DNA of 64,000 nucleotides from Triglochin maritima (GCA_963682175.1 OY821791.1:19062542-19126541); one strand, 5' to 3'. Positions 11,171-22,869 are shown, numbered from the stretch's first letter. Notes: generated by a model from the letters alone, not told the origin. A program made the numbers and translations.

Positions 11171-11418
11171 GTCTGCTGTAGGTTCTGGCGGGTGGCGACC
11201 GAAGACGAGGGTACCTTGGGATCAGATCCTCATTCGTATTTTCCTAAGTTGTATGTACTTCCTTGTACTTGATGTAGTTGTACATTTTGACAACTCTGAT
11301 GTATTATGGTGCACCTCTTGGATATTTTTATGAGTAATGGTCTCATGCTTTTGGGGTTTAATTCCTTGTGATACTTGTGTTTTAAATTTTAATTTTTTTT
11401 GTTGTTTCGGGATGCTAA

Positions 11419-12719
11419 GTAGTAACTAACCACCTAGACACGTTAAAAATAAAGTTCAAAATAGGATGCCTCATCAAAACAGTCAACTATGCATTTGAAA
11501 ATTGTAAATAAAAAAATCAACAAAAAATCCCTCATCAAAGTACCACCTTTAAACCATAGAAAGAAACATGAAGTCCATTTATCAGAAAAGAAAAAAACTA
11601 ACCTTCCCTTTACAAAATAGAAAGTCCAACATAAATTACCACCTTTAAACCAATGAAAAAAACATAAATTCCATCTAGCCGAAAGAAACACCAGCCTTCA
11701 CTTTAGAAGACGACAAATTGCAGCTTATGGTATTGGAAATCACGTTGGGTTTAACAACTCCAATAGTAACTGCTAATTACAGAAACATTTTTGAAGTAAA
11801 GAAGACATTAAACAGTGATGTAGACAATAATCATGTAGGGGAGTGAAAGTGGATAGATTAATCGTAGTAAGCAGTTCAATTTGGTTTTGTTTTTAAGAAT
11901 AAGGAATGGAAAACTACTATTTTGTTTTGCTACCATCGGAAGGAATCAGTAGTAAGTAATACTTCTACAAATAAGAAGTCAACGTTCTGTAATAAAAACA
12001 AAATTTTCTACACAACACGGAAAAAGGTCACCTTTGCATATGAAGAAATAAGCCGACCACTTCGTTGATTCAAAATTTAAAAAACACCACTACAAAGTCC
12101 ATAAACATGATCTTTCCTACAAAAAGAAACCAGGTCTTAAAAAATTTCCCATATTGGGAGAGAAAAAACAATTAATAAAGAAAATAAAGTTTAAAAATCA
12201 GATTCCACGATTCCCAAAAAATCTAATAGCACCATTGAATGAACAAGCTATTTATCCATTTTAAAATGTAAGAAAAATCAAAAACAAAAAACCCACATAA
12301 AAGTACCACGTTTAAACCATGGAAACAAACATAAACTTCATTTATCCGAAAGAAAAAAAACAACATTCCCTCTAGAAAACAACATTCCCCCACAAACCCC
12401 AACACAAAGACATCAACCATAAGAAGCGCAGAACTGAACTCATATTTGGACTCACTTGGGGGCACAACTTCAAGAACGGTGCAAATTTTGCGTCCGCTGG
12501 CTGCAACATTCTTCCAGCAACACCTTATTCTGTCAGTCCTTTCTCATTTGCCATTCAGGTTGCTCAATTTCTTCGCTTCAAGGCTTGAGTCCTCGAACTC
12601 ATAACAAAAGGTTCTCCAAAATTTCGTCTTTAGTTTTAGATAGTTTATAATTTCGATATAATGATTACTAGATGAAATCTTAAAATGTTATGTTATCTTT
12701 AAAGTAATCTCATAAGATT
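11419..12719. other. AT-rich non-coding sequence with three dispersed copies of an ~80-bp unit
   Basis: A unit containing TACCACCTTTAAACCA followed by AAACATAAA and TCCATTTATC appears at about 11528-11610, 11635-11705 and 12285-12375. No gene or transposon domain was recognised. It may be an old non-autonomous element or intergenic DNA. Confidence 0.5.
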
Positions 12720-12724
12720 GTTAG

Positions 12725-12922
12725 TGTAACACCCCCAAGCGTTTAGTCCACATCGGCTAATTAAAACTTAATAGTGTGAGATATAACGTTGACATGAGTC
12801 AACTAGTACACCCAACTTTATATTTTTGTGGCAAAAATTCAGTGAGGATTGTGAGGGTCAGGGGACTGATGGGTGACGAACCAGGCTCAGGCTCGGAACG
12901 GGTTCGGAAACAGGACGTTACA
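12725..12922 (+). mobile_element. TRIM-like solo LTR (198 bp)
   Basis: The ends are TGTAACACCCCC and GGACGTTACA; the flanks GTTAG (12720-12724) and GCTAG (12923-12927) agree at 4 of 5 bases. TTTAGTCCACATCGG resembles the RTCCCACATCG upstream element of plant snRNA promoters, also common in plant TRIM and Cassandra LTRs. GATGGGTGAC near 12869 equals the C-box core of plant 5S rRNA. A relation to Cassandra-type elements is an inference; the 5S A-box is not clear. Confidence 0.6.
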
Positions 12923-13400
12923 GCTAGAGTCAAATCTTGTTAATACACTGCAACTGAACTTTTTCTCAAACATGGACTAGTTATTGTTATACGGATCGGT
13001 TCTGAAATATGTAACTTGACCATTTTTTCCTCTCATTCTCGACGACGAGTTTTGATTTTCTCTGAGTACAATTTATATGGTAGAACAATTGATTTTGAAA
13101 TATTGCGTAAGATCTTTTTGGTTAACAAAAAGTTCATATGCTAATAAAATTTCATTTTCTTTAACCAGTTTCTATTTAGTGGAATATGGACTTGTTTTAC
13201 GTTGTTATCCATTCATCAATTAATTTGCCTACATAACTTCTTCGTTTTCATAATACTCCATTCACACTTATAGTTTTAATAATTTGAGGAATTTATGGAT
13301 AAAAACTTAGCACTGAGAGATAGTTTGTTTTTCAATCACAGGGGGAAATTCAGGAATCTACTCCCCAGACAAGATTCTTTCGATCGAGCTCTGTTCACTA
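12923..13400. other. no recognisable gene
   Basis: AT-rich sequence with no recognised protein similarity or repeat. It lies between the TRIM-like LTR and the poly-G tract. Confidence 0.4.
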
Positions 13401-13409
13401 GGACTGGAA

Positions 13410-13440
<31 letters not shown>
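13410..13440 (+). repeat. 31-base poly-G run
   Basis: An uninterrupted G homopolymer. It could be a genuine hypervariable tract (G-quadruplex-forming) or a sequencing or assembly artefact such as a dark-cycle G run or a collapsed gap. Confidence 0.9.
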
Positions 13441-13442
<2 letters not shown>

Positions 13443-13766
13443 CGCCTCACTGCTACCCGTCCCGCCCAAGTTAAGCGGGTAGGCAGGGCGGAGCGGGGCG
13501 GGATCAAAAAAAATCCGCTACCCGCCCCGCGTAAGGATGGACTAGGTTATCTATTTTAATCAAAGCTAAGTACAAAAAACAAGGAAAAAATCAATCAATG
13601 TATGTTTTTAAAGCTATATACAAAAAAATGAAAGCTAAATACAAACAAAATCAAAACAAAATACAAAAAAATCAAACAAAATATAAGGCTTATGCGGTTG
13701 CGGGTTATGCGGGGCGGGTTATGCGAGAAAACTGCAACCCGCTCCGCTTATTATGCGGGTTGTGCG
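13441..13766. mobile_element. probable non-autonomous hAT-like element, GC-rich ends
   Basis: Clusters of CCCGC and GCGGG (13452-13535 and 13690-13766) flank an AT-rich core of repeated ATACAAAAAAATCAAA. This layout is typical of plant hAT MITEs. The right end continues after the solo LTR (GTGGCGGGTTGAG at 15931-15943), so the LTR at 13767 landed in it. Terminal repeats and an 8-bp duplication were not resolved. Confidence 0.4.
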
Positions 13767-14027
13767 TGTAACGTCCCGAAACAGCGGAAGATTTAAAATT
13801 TCAAAATAACCAACATAACAGACAACTCACGCGGGAACGTCACTAATACATAAATATATAAATCCTGGTGCACCCAAAATACAAGGAGTTTTCCAAAAGA
13901 AATACAACTACAATACTGATACAATGGAAGAGAATACAAGTAGTCGTACGGTCTAGCAACTGCCGAAGAGGATCCGACTCCAAAGCGCTCCGTCCTCGGT
14001 CACCACCCACCCGGACCTACTGCGGTC

Positions 14028-15557
14028 CTGAAAAAGATGCAACAACAATGCCTGAGTTTCCAGAAGGAAACCCCGTATACCAACTCACCTATATGCATGC
14101 ATCACATAATGAACCTATCATACTAGTAGCATGTCATGGCATCAACAGATATGGAAAACAGTTCCCCCGAAGGGTAAAACAGGACATCAGTCCGACAATC
14201 AATCATCGGGTCTCCCGAAGAGACCTACTGCAGGCACATGGAGTCTAGTAGCCCGCGACATCGCACCCCCCACACGCAGCTACACTACTCAAGGGTTCGA
14301 CAGGGAGCCTCTGTCACGTCTACGCGCCGATAGAAACAGATCTGTAAATCTCAGTAGTCGGGGCCACAGGGACCAACGGGGCCGTCGCCCGGAAGGTATA
14401 ACAACATCATCTCGGTAGGTGCCCAGCCGAGGAAAACAACAAGCCGGCACAGCCTCGGCCCAACAATCATCATCGCCGGCACAACCTCGGCGGCATCACC
14501 GGCACAGCATCGGTGGTCCATCACAACAGTCCGGCACAGCATCGGACAGATCCAGACCGAAGTCTGCCAGGTCATCGGGCTCCTCGAGCCGCGAACACCA
14601 ACCGCGCCGCTATAAAAGCAGGGCAGCGACCTCCGTAGCCCCAAGGGCCGGTAGTCACCTCACCCAACGCCAGTTGCGTGCCCGCACAACATCAACACTG
14701 GGATCCGCGATCCCTCAGGCCTGCTATACTACAAAGTGCCAACAAACATCTCAAAAGTCACGGTCCATACATGGAGGTAACGCGTCCCGAACACCCACAC
14801 TCTTCCCAACGGCGGTCCCTGGGCAGGCACGCATCACGCGCCCACCGTCACCTCCCGGCTCACGTACAAGGCGAGGACACGGGTTTCCGTGGACAAAGTT
14901 GGCGTTCAAAAAGGGAACCAGGAATTCTGTCCTGGGCCCAAACGGTCGACCGTAAGAGGTGATTCGGTCGACCGTTTCCAGAAAGGAATCGGTCGACCGT
15001 CCCTAACACGGTCTACCGCTGCGCACAGAACACAATCCCCCAACGGTCTACCAAAGGTCTAAAACCGGTCGACCGAACGAGGTCAAAATCCGGAGTCTGG
15101 TCAACATTACAATCCAGTCTATCGGCCGACCGACTCAGGTCCCGGTCGACCGAAAACTAACAGTACAACTTCTACATCATTTTATTCCATCGGTCGACCG
15201 ACTCAGGGGTCTCGGTCGACCGACAACAGTTAGGGTCAACCTATATTTCTACGTCATATAACGGTCGACCGAACATACTCCAAAGTCCGAACATCATGCA
15301 ATATAATCCAATATATTTAAGTTCCGGTCGACCGAACACAAGACCTCGGTCGACCGAAACGCAACAGACAGTAAAGATATACATGCATTCGGTCGACCGT
15401 CCAAGGACCGGTCGACCGCCCGGTCGTCTTCAACCTCGCGCCAGCCGAGGTTTCTTCGCCCAAACGCGACGTCGGAGAGGCCTCCGACCTCCTCCGACCG
15501 ACCAACACGACCCTCTCATGAGTGTCCACAACAAAACCACACTAGAGAGCGGCATAC
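14028..15557 (-). other. candidate intron within solo LTR copy 2
   Basis: On the minus strand, GAG|GTATGCC (boundary 15558/15557) and TTTTTCAG|GACC (boundary 14028/14027) are aligned with the equivalent sites of the other family G copies. Splicing is not demonstrated. Confidence 0.5.
14943..15420. repeat. array of CGGTCGACCG palindromes
   Basis: About twelve perfect copies of the 10-bp palindrome CGGTCGACCG lie in under 500 bp at irregular 20-60-bp spacing, with several one-base variants. Each copy holds three CpG sites and a GTCGAC core. The array lies inside the candidate LTR intron. Confidence 0.9.
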
Positions 15558-15930
15558 CTCAACGAAACGACGAAAAAGGCCGGAGCACCGTTCGCACAAC
15601 ACCGCCTCCGGAGACCTTCTCGCGCACCTCCTCCACGCGCCTCACTCCACCGTGGTCGCCTCCTCAGCTGCAACTCGCGCACCAGGAAAAGAAGAGAGTG
15701 AATGGAGAGAATGAGAGAGAGAGAGAGAAAAACGCAATATAAACCCAACTCCCCACACACCAACAGTCGCCTACTCTTCCAAACCCATCACTCTCCCTCA
15801 CGACCACTGTTCCCGCCCCCTTCTCTTCCCCATGCATGCACTATGCTTCCCCTCTTCCCCATGCAAAACCTCTCCTAAACCACCACTAATCCATGTTAAC
15901 CCTAACAAGGGTTTGGGTTCTAACAGTGCG

Positions 15931-16870
15931 AGTGGCGGGTTGAGGGTAAAATTTTACCGATTATAGCCCTACCGTACACATTTGATATCGATCAGAATGA
16001 CCTCTCTGGTGCATTTGACTCGAAACAAGAGGACCATGTTTTGGCCTCAATATTGACAATTCTACGGGAATCTATAATCTTGAGAAAAAATTAAGGCTGC
16101 ATGATTTTACAAGATTATAACTACAATTTTGTATTTTGAAACTGCTTAATTATGTCGACGCCGAATAATATCATTCCGAGTTAATTTTGTGTAATAATAT
16201 TAAACAATTATATGATAAAAGTGGAAATTGATTTATTTTAGTTCATATGTCTTCAAGTACAATACATATCTTCATAATTCTATGATATAATATTTAACAC
16301 TTTTTCTAGAATACGAGTAAATCTATAATATAATATTTATTTATTTTCTGGAGTTCAGGAATCATTGTGCTTAGAAACCACAGTGAGTTTGAGCTTTGTC
16401 TTTGAAAGTGGTTTCTGCAGAAGCAACTAACTGTGAGACATAATCTGAAATACATATCGAAGCTCCTTGGATACCTCTACATAGAACCAACTTTTTTAAG
16501 TTGGAAGAGTGCACTTTGATGAACCTCTGTTATGTGTGACTTTTGATGCCCCCCACAGTAGAGCTACGTTGAAAATGGTTCTTAAACTACTAAGTTTATC
16601 GAACAAAACGTAATAACGTGATTCAATCAAACATGGTTTCAGTAGGATTCAGATTGTTTTGTGAAAATGCATTTCGAAATCCATATCACAAGAGCAGAGT
16701 TTCATAACAATGGTCATATAGACTTGCACTAGACGTTGACGGAAAAGTTGTGGCGAACCAGGTCTTAAACACGAAACGAAATATAAATTAATGGTGAATA
16801 ATCGACAAGTAAATGCAGATGATTTTATATGATTACCACTTCAAAGCACTCGATTCTAATCAACCTCGCT
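15931..16870. other. no recognisable gene
   Basis: Apart from the probable hAT end at its left, no domain or repeat was recognised. The right part is 3' of the GS2 pseudogene and may include its old 3' flank. Confidence 0.4.
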
Positions 16871-17727
16871 CGTCCTCACACTTGCAACTGCAGCTTGTTA
16901 GCTGCAAGAGCCTTTGATTCAAGATTGGGCTCCCAAAGGATCATCGTTTCAGCAAGCAACTATGTCACGACAAATGGATCCATGTTCGAAGATGGGCATT
17001 TGTACTCCAAATAACCTGCAAAAAGCTACCATATGTTTAACTCAGTTGAGAAAAAAAATGATACAACATGTTCTCTATTATTAGTCTATCCATAACACAA
17101 ACCTTTGCCTTGTCTCTCGGTATCCTGCCCAACACGAATTGAGCAGCCACGATTGGCAACACTCTTTAAGAATTTCTAAAATAAAGTGTCAACAAAATCT
17201 AAAGTCAGCTTAACGATATTGCAATGATTAAAAAGGTAATCAACTTTCATGTCAAATATTTATGTATGTAGTTATGAAGAAAAATTGTCAAAATCAACGA
17301 AATACTTACACTTATGCTAATTTTAGTATGATGAGCAGATAATGTACCCATGAGAAGGTGTTTCTGTCAGCGGTCTAGTGCTTTCCTGTCAATCTTCCCT
17401 CATTCCCTTCACCATACGCGCTGATGTGCTCCTTGCGACAAAGTGATAAGTTGAGGATCGATTTCTTTATGACTTCATAGCCTCCCTCTTCTCGCATGCT
17501 TTTCGTGCTGCTTTAGTTAGGGACAAGGAATCAGTAAATGTCAAGATCATGCTTGTATTAAGAAACTGCCTTTTTTTCTTCTACATATCTTATGATTTAG
17601 CAATTCGTGCAACTCCATACGATGTATTTACTTGAATAAGCGAACTGTAAGTACCTGTAGTTTGTGTGACATCCAGCAGCATTCCAATCACCCAAAACAT
17701 TTAAGGAAAGAAACATCAAAATCTATC

Positions 17728-18599
17728 TGTGAGAACCCAAACCTTTATTAAAAGCTAATCAAGTTTATTGGATTTATGTATGGTTTTAGGTGAAGATGAG
17801 GTTTAAAGGCAAATAAAGGTAAGGTGGAGTGATTTTTAGTTAATTAGTTGAATTTGATTTTTGGTATGATCAATAATTTTTGATGTTGATTATTAGTTGT
17901 TAGGCTTCTGTTGTGCAAGATGAGATAAAAGAAAATAGGAAATATGAAACCTGAAGATTTGATTTGGGTTGCGAATCAAGGTTGTGGTTGCGAGACAGAC
18001 AAGTACTGATTCGTTATTCTTCAGTTTCATAGCATGTCTTTCTCTCCTGATATTCGTAGTTGCATGCATGTTGAGTATTAATATTGATTTTATGGATATG
18101 CATATGATTGCATGTTGTGTTTCGGTCGACATGTCTTGTGGCTGTGTGTATGTTTCTGGTAGAGCAACTTAGGAAAGAGCTGCCTAGCGGACAACGTGGA
18201 GCCACCCGAGAGAGGAAAGGGTTGTCTGTCGTTAGTGTGGAACTACTAGGTGTGCGTCTGATTGATTGATAGATTTCAGAAGCACAGGATATGGTCGAAT
18301 CCGAATGGGGGTTCCAGATCGTTATGTATGCATTTTATTTGTGATGCATGTCTCTTGATTGTGCTTATTGACTGAATGTCATATTCTGTATTATTTTCCA
18401 CATGATTATGATTCTGATTGATTGACGGTTTGAACTTGCGGGCTGTCGAGCTCACAATTTGTTGATTATATTTTTGAGATTATTATGGGCCTATCAGATG
18501 GATTTAAATATCAGAGTGCGCAGTGGTCAGGATCGTGGATCGTATCTTAACGCACCGGGTTTGGACGGGTAAGCACATGTTCGGGCTGGGGGCGTTACA
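17728..18599 (+). mobile_element. solo LTR (872 bp) in a GS2 intron
   Basis: The ends are TGTGAGAACCCAAACC and GGGGGCGTTACA, with a perfect duplication CTATC (17723-17727 and 18600-18604). The terminal sequences resemble family G but the element is shorter and has no palindrome array; one GGTCGAC remains near 18124. It lies between the exon ending PKPID and the exon starting GDWN. No internal region. Confidence 0.85.
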
Positions 18600-19380
18600 C
18601 TATCTCTCCTGTAAAGTCGGTTTATAGTTTAGTAGACTTGTAAATTGGTAATTACATCAATTGGCTTCGGGTTGAGTGTTACCACAATTCCTGCTTGTTC
18701 AGTAATCCGGAAAACGTGAAGGTGCTAACTCCGTAACCTCGAAATTAGATGCCATAAATGGATGGCTGCCATCGATAGATGCTTAGCTTCTATTCCGACG
18801 CTCGGGCTTACTTCATACTCCCACTACAAAATAGAAAATAATTTTGTTCAATGTGAAAGGTGCAAAAGAAGGAGAATTGTTGAAAACGCTCGGTTAACTC
18901 AAAACAAGGAAGATGGACCAACAAATGGTTGACCAATCATATTGGTCGACCAATGTTCCGAATCTCAAAGCCACGAATTGCTGCCAATAGTCAACTGATT
19001 CTAGGAAACTCAGAAGATCAACCATCGAAAACAATCAACCAATATACTAAGCGAGAGTTGAAGTAGTGAAAGACGCAAAAAATTATCTTCCAACATTCAA
19101 ATGAGGAAATAAATTAAGTATGAAGTGAGAGGAAACACAATGTTCAGATAGATTGATTTATTACCTCCCCAGGCATAACCTCTCCATTAGTACCATTGAT
19201 ATTGATTCCGGCGTACAAACATGCCTTGTAGTGAGCGTCCGATATTTCATGCCCAAAAGACTTGTCTGCTCTGGCAGAGGAATAATGTAACGTCCTCAGA
19301 ACAGTGGAAAAATTAAAATTTAAACACACAATCAACTTGAGGACATTACTGCAAAGACATACGCACACAGGTGCACCAAC

Positions 19381-19412
19381 ATATTATATATATATATGTG
19401 TGTGTGTGTGTG
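19381..19412 (+). repeat. TA/TG microsatellite
   Basis: A short (TA)n run passes directly into (TG)n, inside solo LTR copy 3. Confidence 0.85.
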
Positions 19413-19561
19413 ACTGAGTTTACAAAAGAATGTGATTACATCAAAAGCTCATAAACATGAAATATACACATGTAATCACATTCACCTCAAAAGAAGGAAA
19501 GCAGGATCTGGCCCCGAGCACTCTCCTCCGTGGTCACCACCCTCCTAACGCCGTTCTTGGC

Positions 19562-20531
19562 CTGAAATGCAAACATGAACTATGCCTGAGTTTCCATAAG
19601 GAAACCCCGTATGCCAAACCCAAATACATGAATGAAACAATGAATACAAAAACCATAAAACGACACAAGCCCAACACTGCAAACCACCAACAATTGCCTC
19701 ATTTACTGGAGCCACTGTTTTTTCCTAAATGTCACCGAAGCCACGGTTTTGCATCAATTGCCGAAGCCACGACGACGACGTATACATGCCTCATTCGCCG
19801 GAGCCACGACTTTGCCTCATTCGTCGGAGCCACGACATTAACAACCACAACCCGCTCCGAAGAGCCACCACTGATCGCTATTAGGCCGGCATGTCCGTCC
19901 GTTGCCCCAAAAGGGCCGGTGAACCCATTGCCTTCTAGCCAATCAACAACAACAAGGAAAACACCAAAACTGTGTAAAAGTGGTCGAATCGAAAACAACT
20001 CACTGGTCGACCGAATCACCCTCCAGAGGACTGACCCAACCGCAAAAACCCGCCAATCAGTCGAACGGCAAAGGGGACCCGTTCGACCGAAAAGCATCAA
20101 TAAAACCCACCATCAATTCACACCACACGGTCGACCGAAACGACACTTCCGGTCGAACGACCTTTAAGTTAACTTAAGTTGTCGGTCGGACGAGTCAAAC
20201 AGGCAGTCGGCCGTTTAGATGGTCAATGCCCCAATCGACCTACGACAATACTTTCGGTCGACCGACAAAGGGGTCCCGTTCGACCGAAAGTGCCCAGAGC
20301 CTCCATCCCTCGCTCAAATTGCACAACCGGTCGACCACCCAGAGGTATCGTTTGACTGGTGAGAGGGATATTTGCCTGAAATACACTACAACCGGTCGAC
20401 CAAACCAACCCACCGACCGACAATTATAGTGCGGAAAAACTGTTGCACAGGTCCGATGAGTCATTCGGCCTACCGTCGACCGCTCCAACACCCACACAAC
20501 TTAGGTGAGCGTAAAAGCAAGCTTGACATAC
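19562..20531 (-). other. candidate intron within solo LTR copy 3
   Basis: CAAG|GTATGTC and TGCATTTCAG|G on the minus strand match the sites of copies 1, 2 and 4 although the interval is only 970 bp. Loss of the centre with both splice-like ends kept is notable. Confidence 0.5.
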
Positions 20532-20978
20532 CTTGAAGATCCAATGGCGAGCTTCTCCACGTAACTCCTTCCCTTCTCCAGCGAATCCAATCGAGCAAAC
20601 GACCAACCCGATCCCTCACGCACTCTACTGAGTCCTCCTCGCCGAACACAACTCCACTGTGAACCATGGATGGAAGAGAGAGAAACAGAGTGTTGAGCGG
20701 GAGAGATAGAGCACGAGTGAGAAGAGAGGGAGAGAGAGAGAACTCAAACCTTATATACTCTCCCCAAACACATCTCAACCGTCCATCTCAATCCACACTA
20801 AGCCAACTCCAAAATACCCATTAACCACCTAAACAAGATTAAGCATTAAAAAGGTTCAGGATATAACAAATAATATAGGCACTTAATACCATTAACAAAA
20901 TCACAAAAATATTATGTACATTGAACCATCGACATGGGCAAAGCAACTTCAGTGTTAGTCTAGATTAAAAACTTGTAA

Positions 20979-21589
20979 GGCATCCTTAATGGGGGTGAGT
21001 CGCCCGGGCACACCCCCGTTAACGGGGCGGGCGCCCATCGTGTGCCCACCCGGAGCGCCCACCCAGGCGCTTGCCCGGATGTTGAGATTTCCGGGTAGAC
21101 GCCCGGGGCACCCTCGGGTGGGGGGCACGTGTCCCTCTCCCATTCGTCCAATTTTTTTGGCTGATTTTTAAGTATTTAGTGGAGGTTTTGTTATTAATGG
21201 ATTGGGTGTTTGTTATTAATGTGGGGTAATAAATTTTTGTAAGTGATGAAGATTCAAAAATTTCCAGAACTAACAATTTCAAGATTCAAATTTTTTTTGC
21301 GAGACCCCCGAACGACCTGTTGAGGTGGTTTAATAGTAAAAATTAAAAAAATTCAAGTTAAAGTAATTAGAAGTAGTAATTGCAATTAATATTATGTAAA
21401 ATGTAAATTGTTAAATGTGGTGTAAGAATTAAAATTATTTAATTAAGAAATTATGTGGAGGAAAGAGAGTGTAGGGTGGGTGGGGTAGCCCGGGCATGGT
21501 TAAGGTTTTTTTTGGTGGTTAGGTGAGCTGACATGGCAGAGAGAGAGTGCAGGGCGCCCGGTGTAGCCTGGACGCTGTTATTTGTGCTC
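20979..21589. mobile_element. MITE, PIF/Harbinger (Tourist)-like, 611 bp
   Basis: A TAA duplication flanks it (20976-20978 and 21590-21592), the size typical of PIF/Harbinger. The left end GGCATCCTTAATGGGGGTG and the inverted right end GAGCACAAATAACAGCGTC are weak inverted repeats. GC-rich subterminal blocks with GCGCCCGG and GCCCGGGC surround an AT-rich core, as in common plant MITEs. No coding capacity. Confidence 0.6.
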
Positions 21590-21779
21590 TAAGCATAAGA
21601 TGGTACATTGACAAATATCCTAACAGAAGAAATCAAAGACTTAATCGAAAACCCATGGTTATTTCAGGTTTTGATATATATCAAACTATTTTTATGTTTT
21701 ATGTTCACTCGTTCACATGGAAGACAATTGCAAGTTGTTTGCCAAAAGAAGAATATTGCATTCTAAAAGTGAAATTAAG

Positions 21780-22865
21780 GAGATAATGGTTGTTATTGAT
21801 AAACTAAAAAAAACTAATCAACCGAATAAGAAGCTTTGTTTTGTTCTCAATATTTCATAAGATTCATCTATACTACTATTTCTTCTATAAATAGCAAGGT
21901 TTCTTCTTCCTTTTCTCCTCTTCTCCACTTACACCATTAGAGTAGGTTAGTTTTTACCCAAATCTGGCTTCAAGTAGAGGAAGGTGGATGAAGATTGTAA
22001 TCTCACATTTTCTTTAATATAAGGTTGGATTCATGTTCCTCTTGTTAGTAACTTTCTTTCTATGCAATTAGTTTTTGATTTTGTTTGTTAGTTTTCTAGT
22101 TAGAGTTTTATGTCATGTTCATTCTTAATATCTTACTTTCAATGCTTGTTCTTGCGAGTAGTGAGTAGATCCATCCCAATTGGGGTGGAGGAAATGTAGT
22201 TGATGGTGAAGTGTATGATGAGTTCTTCTTATCTTGTGCCATTTCATGTGCTTAATGTAGATTTATACTTGTGACTTGATAAAACTTGTATTAGATGGGA
22301 TAATGGTCACACTAGGTACTTGTCTCATGATAGATCTAGAGTTGATCTTGTTGCTTTTATGGTTTATCTTTGTAATAGAAGTGGTTTGTTATGTATGAAT
22401 GCTTGATTAGTAGAGAACAGATGAATGTATTAAGTTGTATGGATGGTTGATTGATGTCCTAATGGCCACAATAGGTACTTAGTTCATTTTTTAGAACCCA
22501 AAGTGCATCTTAACTTCATGTCTAACTATATTAGTCATGTATTCATGTAAATGTAGTTGATGTTAAATAGACTCCACACTAGTTTCTAGTTGATGTACAT
22601 ACTTTACACACTTGAACATAATGAAATGAAGACCTACTCATGTACACACACCTAACTATTGCACCTCCACTCCAAGGGGTTTAGTTTAATTGTTGATTAA
22701 TTCATCATTTAGTAGTTTGTTTAGCATAATACCTTCATTCTCCTCTCCATTCCCACTAGAGTAGCGTAGTAACAACAACGCGCACAACTCCTCAAGGATA
22801 CGACCCGTACTTCCCGTGTATTCACGGACGTCGTTCGCTTGTGGTTATTTTAACTGATTCAATCA
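21780..22865 (+). repeat. 5' LTR of the Athila/Tat-like element (left border uncertain)
   Basis: The 3' border is set by the primer site that follows. CTATAAATAG near 21884 is a plausible TATA box with a leader-like downstream region. The sequence just before the border (GGATACGACCCGTACTTCCC) is of the kind that ends many plant gypsy LTRs. I could not align its start with the partial 3' LTR at 31057, so the left limit is a guess. Confidence 0.5.
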
Positions 22866-22869
22866 AGTT

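Larger units (their letters stand above)
9277..11418 (+). mobile_element. solo LTR, family G, copy 1
   Basis: The start TGTTAAATCCTAAACCC and the end region TTGTTTCGGGATGCTAA match the family at 13767, 19286 and 38736. The flanking 5-mers are GTAAT (9272-9276) and GTAGT (11419-11423), a 4/5 target duplication. There is no internal domain, primer site or coding region, so the element was reduced to one LTR. A CT-rich leader (9465-9535) precedes a conserved splice-donor-like site at 9690/9691; an acceptor-like site is at 11170. In place of the palindrome array of its sisters it has a CTGGAC-type minisatellite. The superfamily cannot be proved without internal sequence. Confidence 0.8.
13767..15925 (-). 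mobile_element. solo LTR, family G, copy 2 (reverse)
   Basis: In plus orientation it begins TGTAACGTCCCGAAACAG and ends GGGTTCTAACA. A perfect 5-bp duplication GTGCG flanks it (13762-13766 and 15926-15930), and there is no internal region. The minus-strand order is leader, donor-like site at 15557, palindrome array (14943-15420), conserved hairpins, acceptor-like site at 14028 and LTR end. Strong GC content and many retained CpG sites set it apart from its surroundings and suggest a fairly recent insertion. Long open frames in it (for example 14419-14955) are by-products of base composition. Confidence 0.9.
19286..20868 (-). mobile_element. solo LTR, family G, copy 3 (reverse), in a GS2 exon
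   Basis: It begins TGTAACGTCCTCAGAACAG and ends GGATATAACA in plus orientation, flanked by a perfect AATAA duplication (19281-19285 and 20869-20873). It splits the GS2 exon inside a Tyr-Tyr codon pair. At 1583 bp it is shorter than copies 1, 2 and 4, with the shortening in the central region. Palindromes and variants lie at about 20000-20480. Donor-like (20531) and acceptor-like (19562) sites are kept. Confidence 0.9.
16876..20881 (-). pseudogene. plastidic glutamine synthetase (GS2) pseudogene, 3' exons
   Basis: Glutamine synthetase makes glutamine from glutamate, ammonia and ATP; GS2 is the chloroplast isoform. Exons read on the minus strand: 20881-20874 plus 19285-19165 ([27 protein letters not shown]), 18823-18656 (WEYEVSPSVGIEA, RITEQAGIVVTLNPKPID), about 17692-17655 (GDWNAAGCHTNY), 17507-17348 ([30 protein letters not shown]), 17163-17103 (VANRGCSIRVG) and 17015-16876 (SNMDPFVVT, LAAN, then a stop). 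GT and AG sites flank most exons, so this is not a retrocopy. Features such as SFG, GTNGEV, GCHTNY and the C-terminal extension after TTILW match GS2 rather than cytosolic GS1. In-frame stops (GKH-stop, VVT-stop), a scrambled part of the 18.7-kb exon, two solo LTR insertions (one in an exon, one in an intron) and no N-terminal exons show it is dead. Confidence 0.9.

Noticed and set aside
14419..14955. Long GC-rich open frame (178 codons), with others at 15296-15742 and 13868-14248
   Set aside because: They lie inside a solo LTR, have low-complexity Arg/Ser/Pro composition, no domain, and are not kept in the sister LTRs.
19457..20167. 236-codon open frame
   Set aside because: It runs across solo LTR copy 3 in the antisense direction and through the palindrome region; no similarity, and not conserved in other copies.
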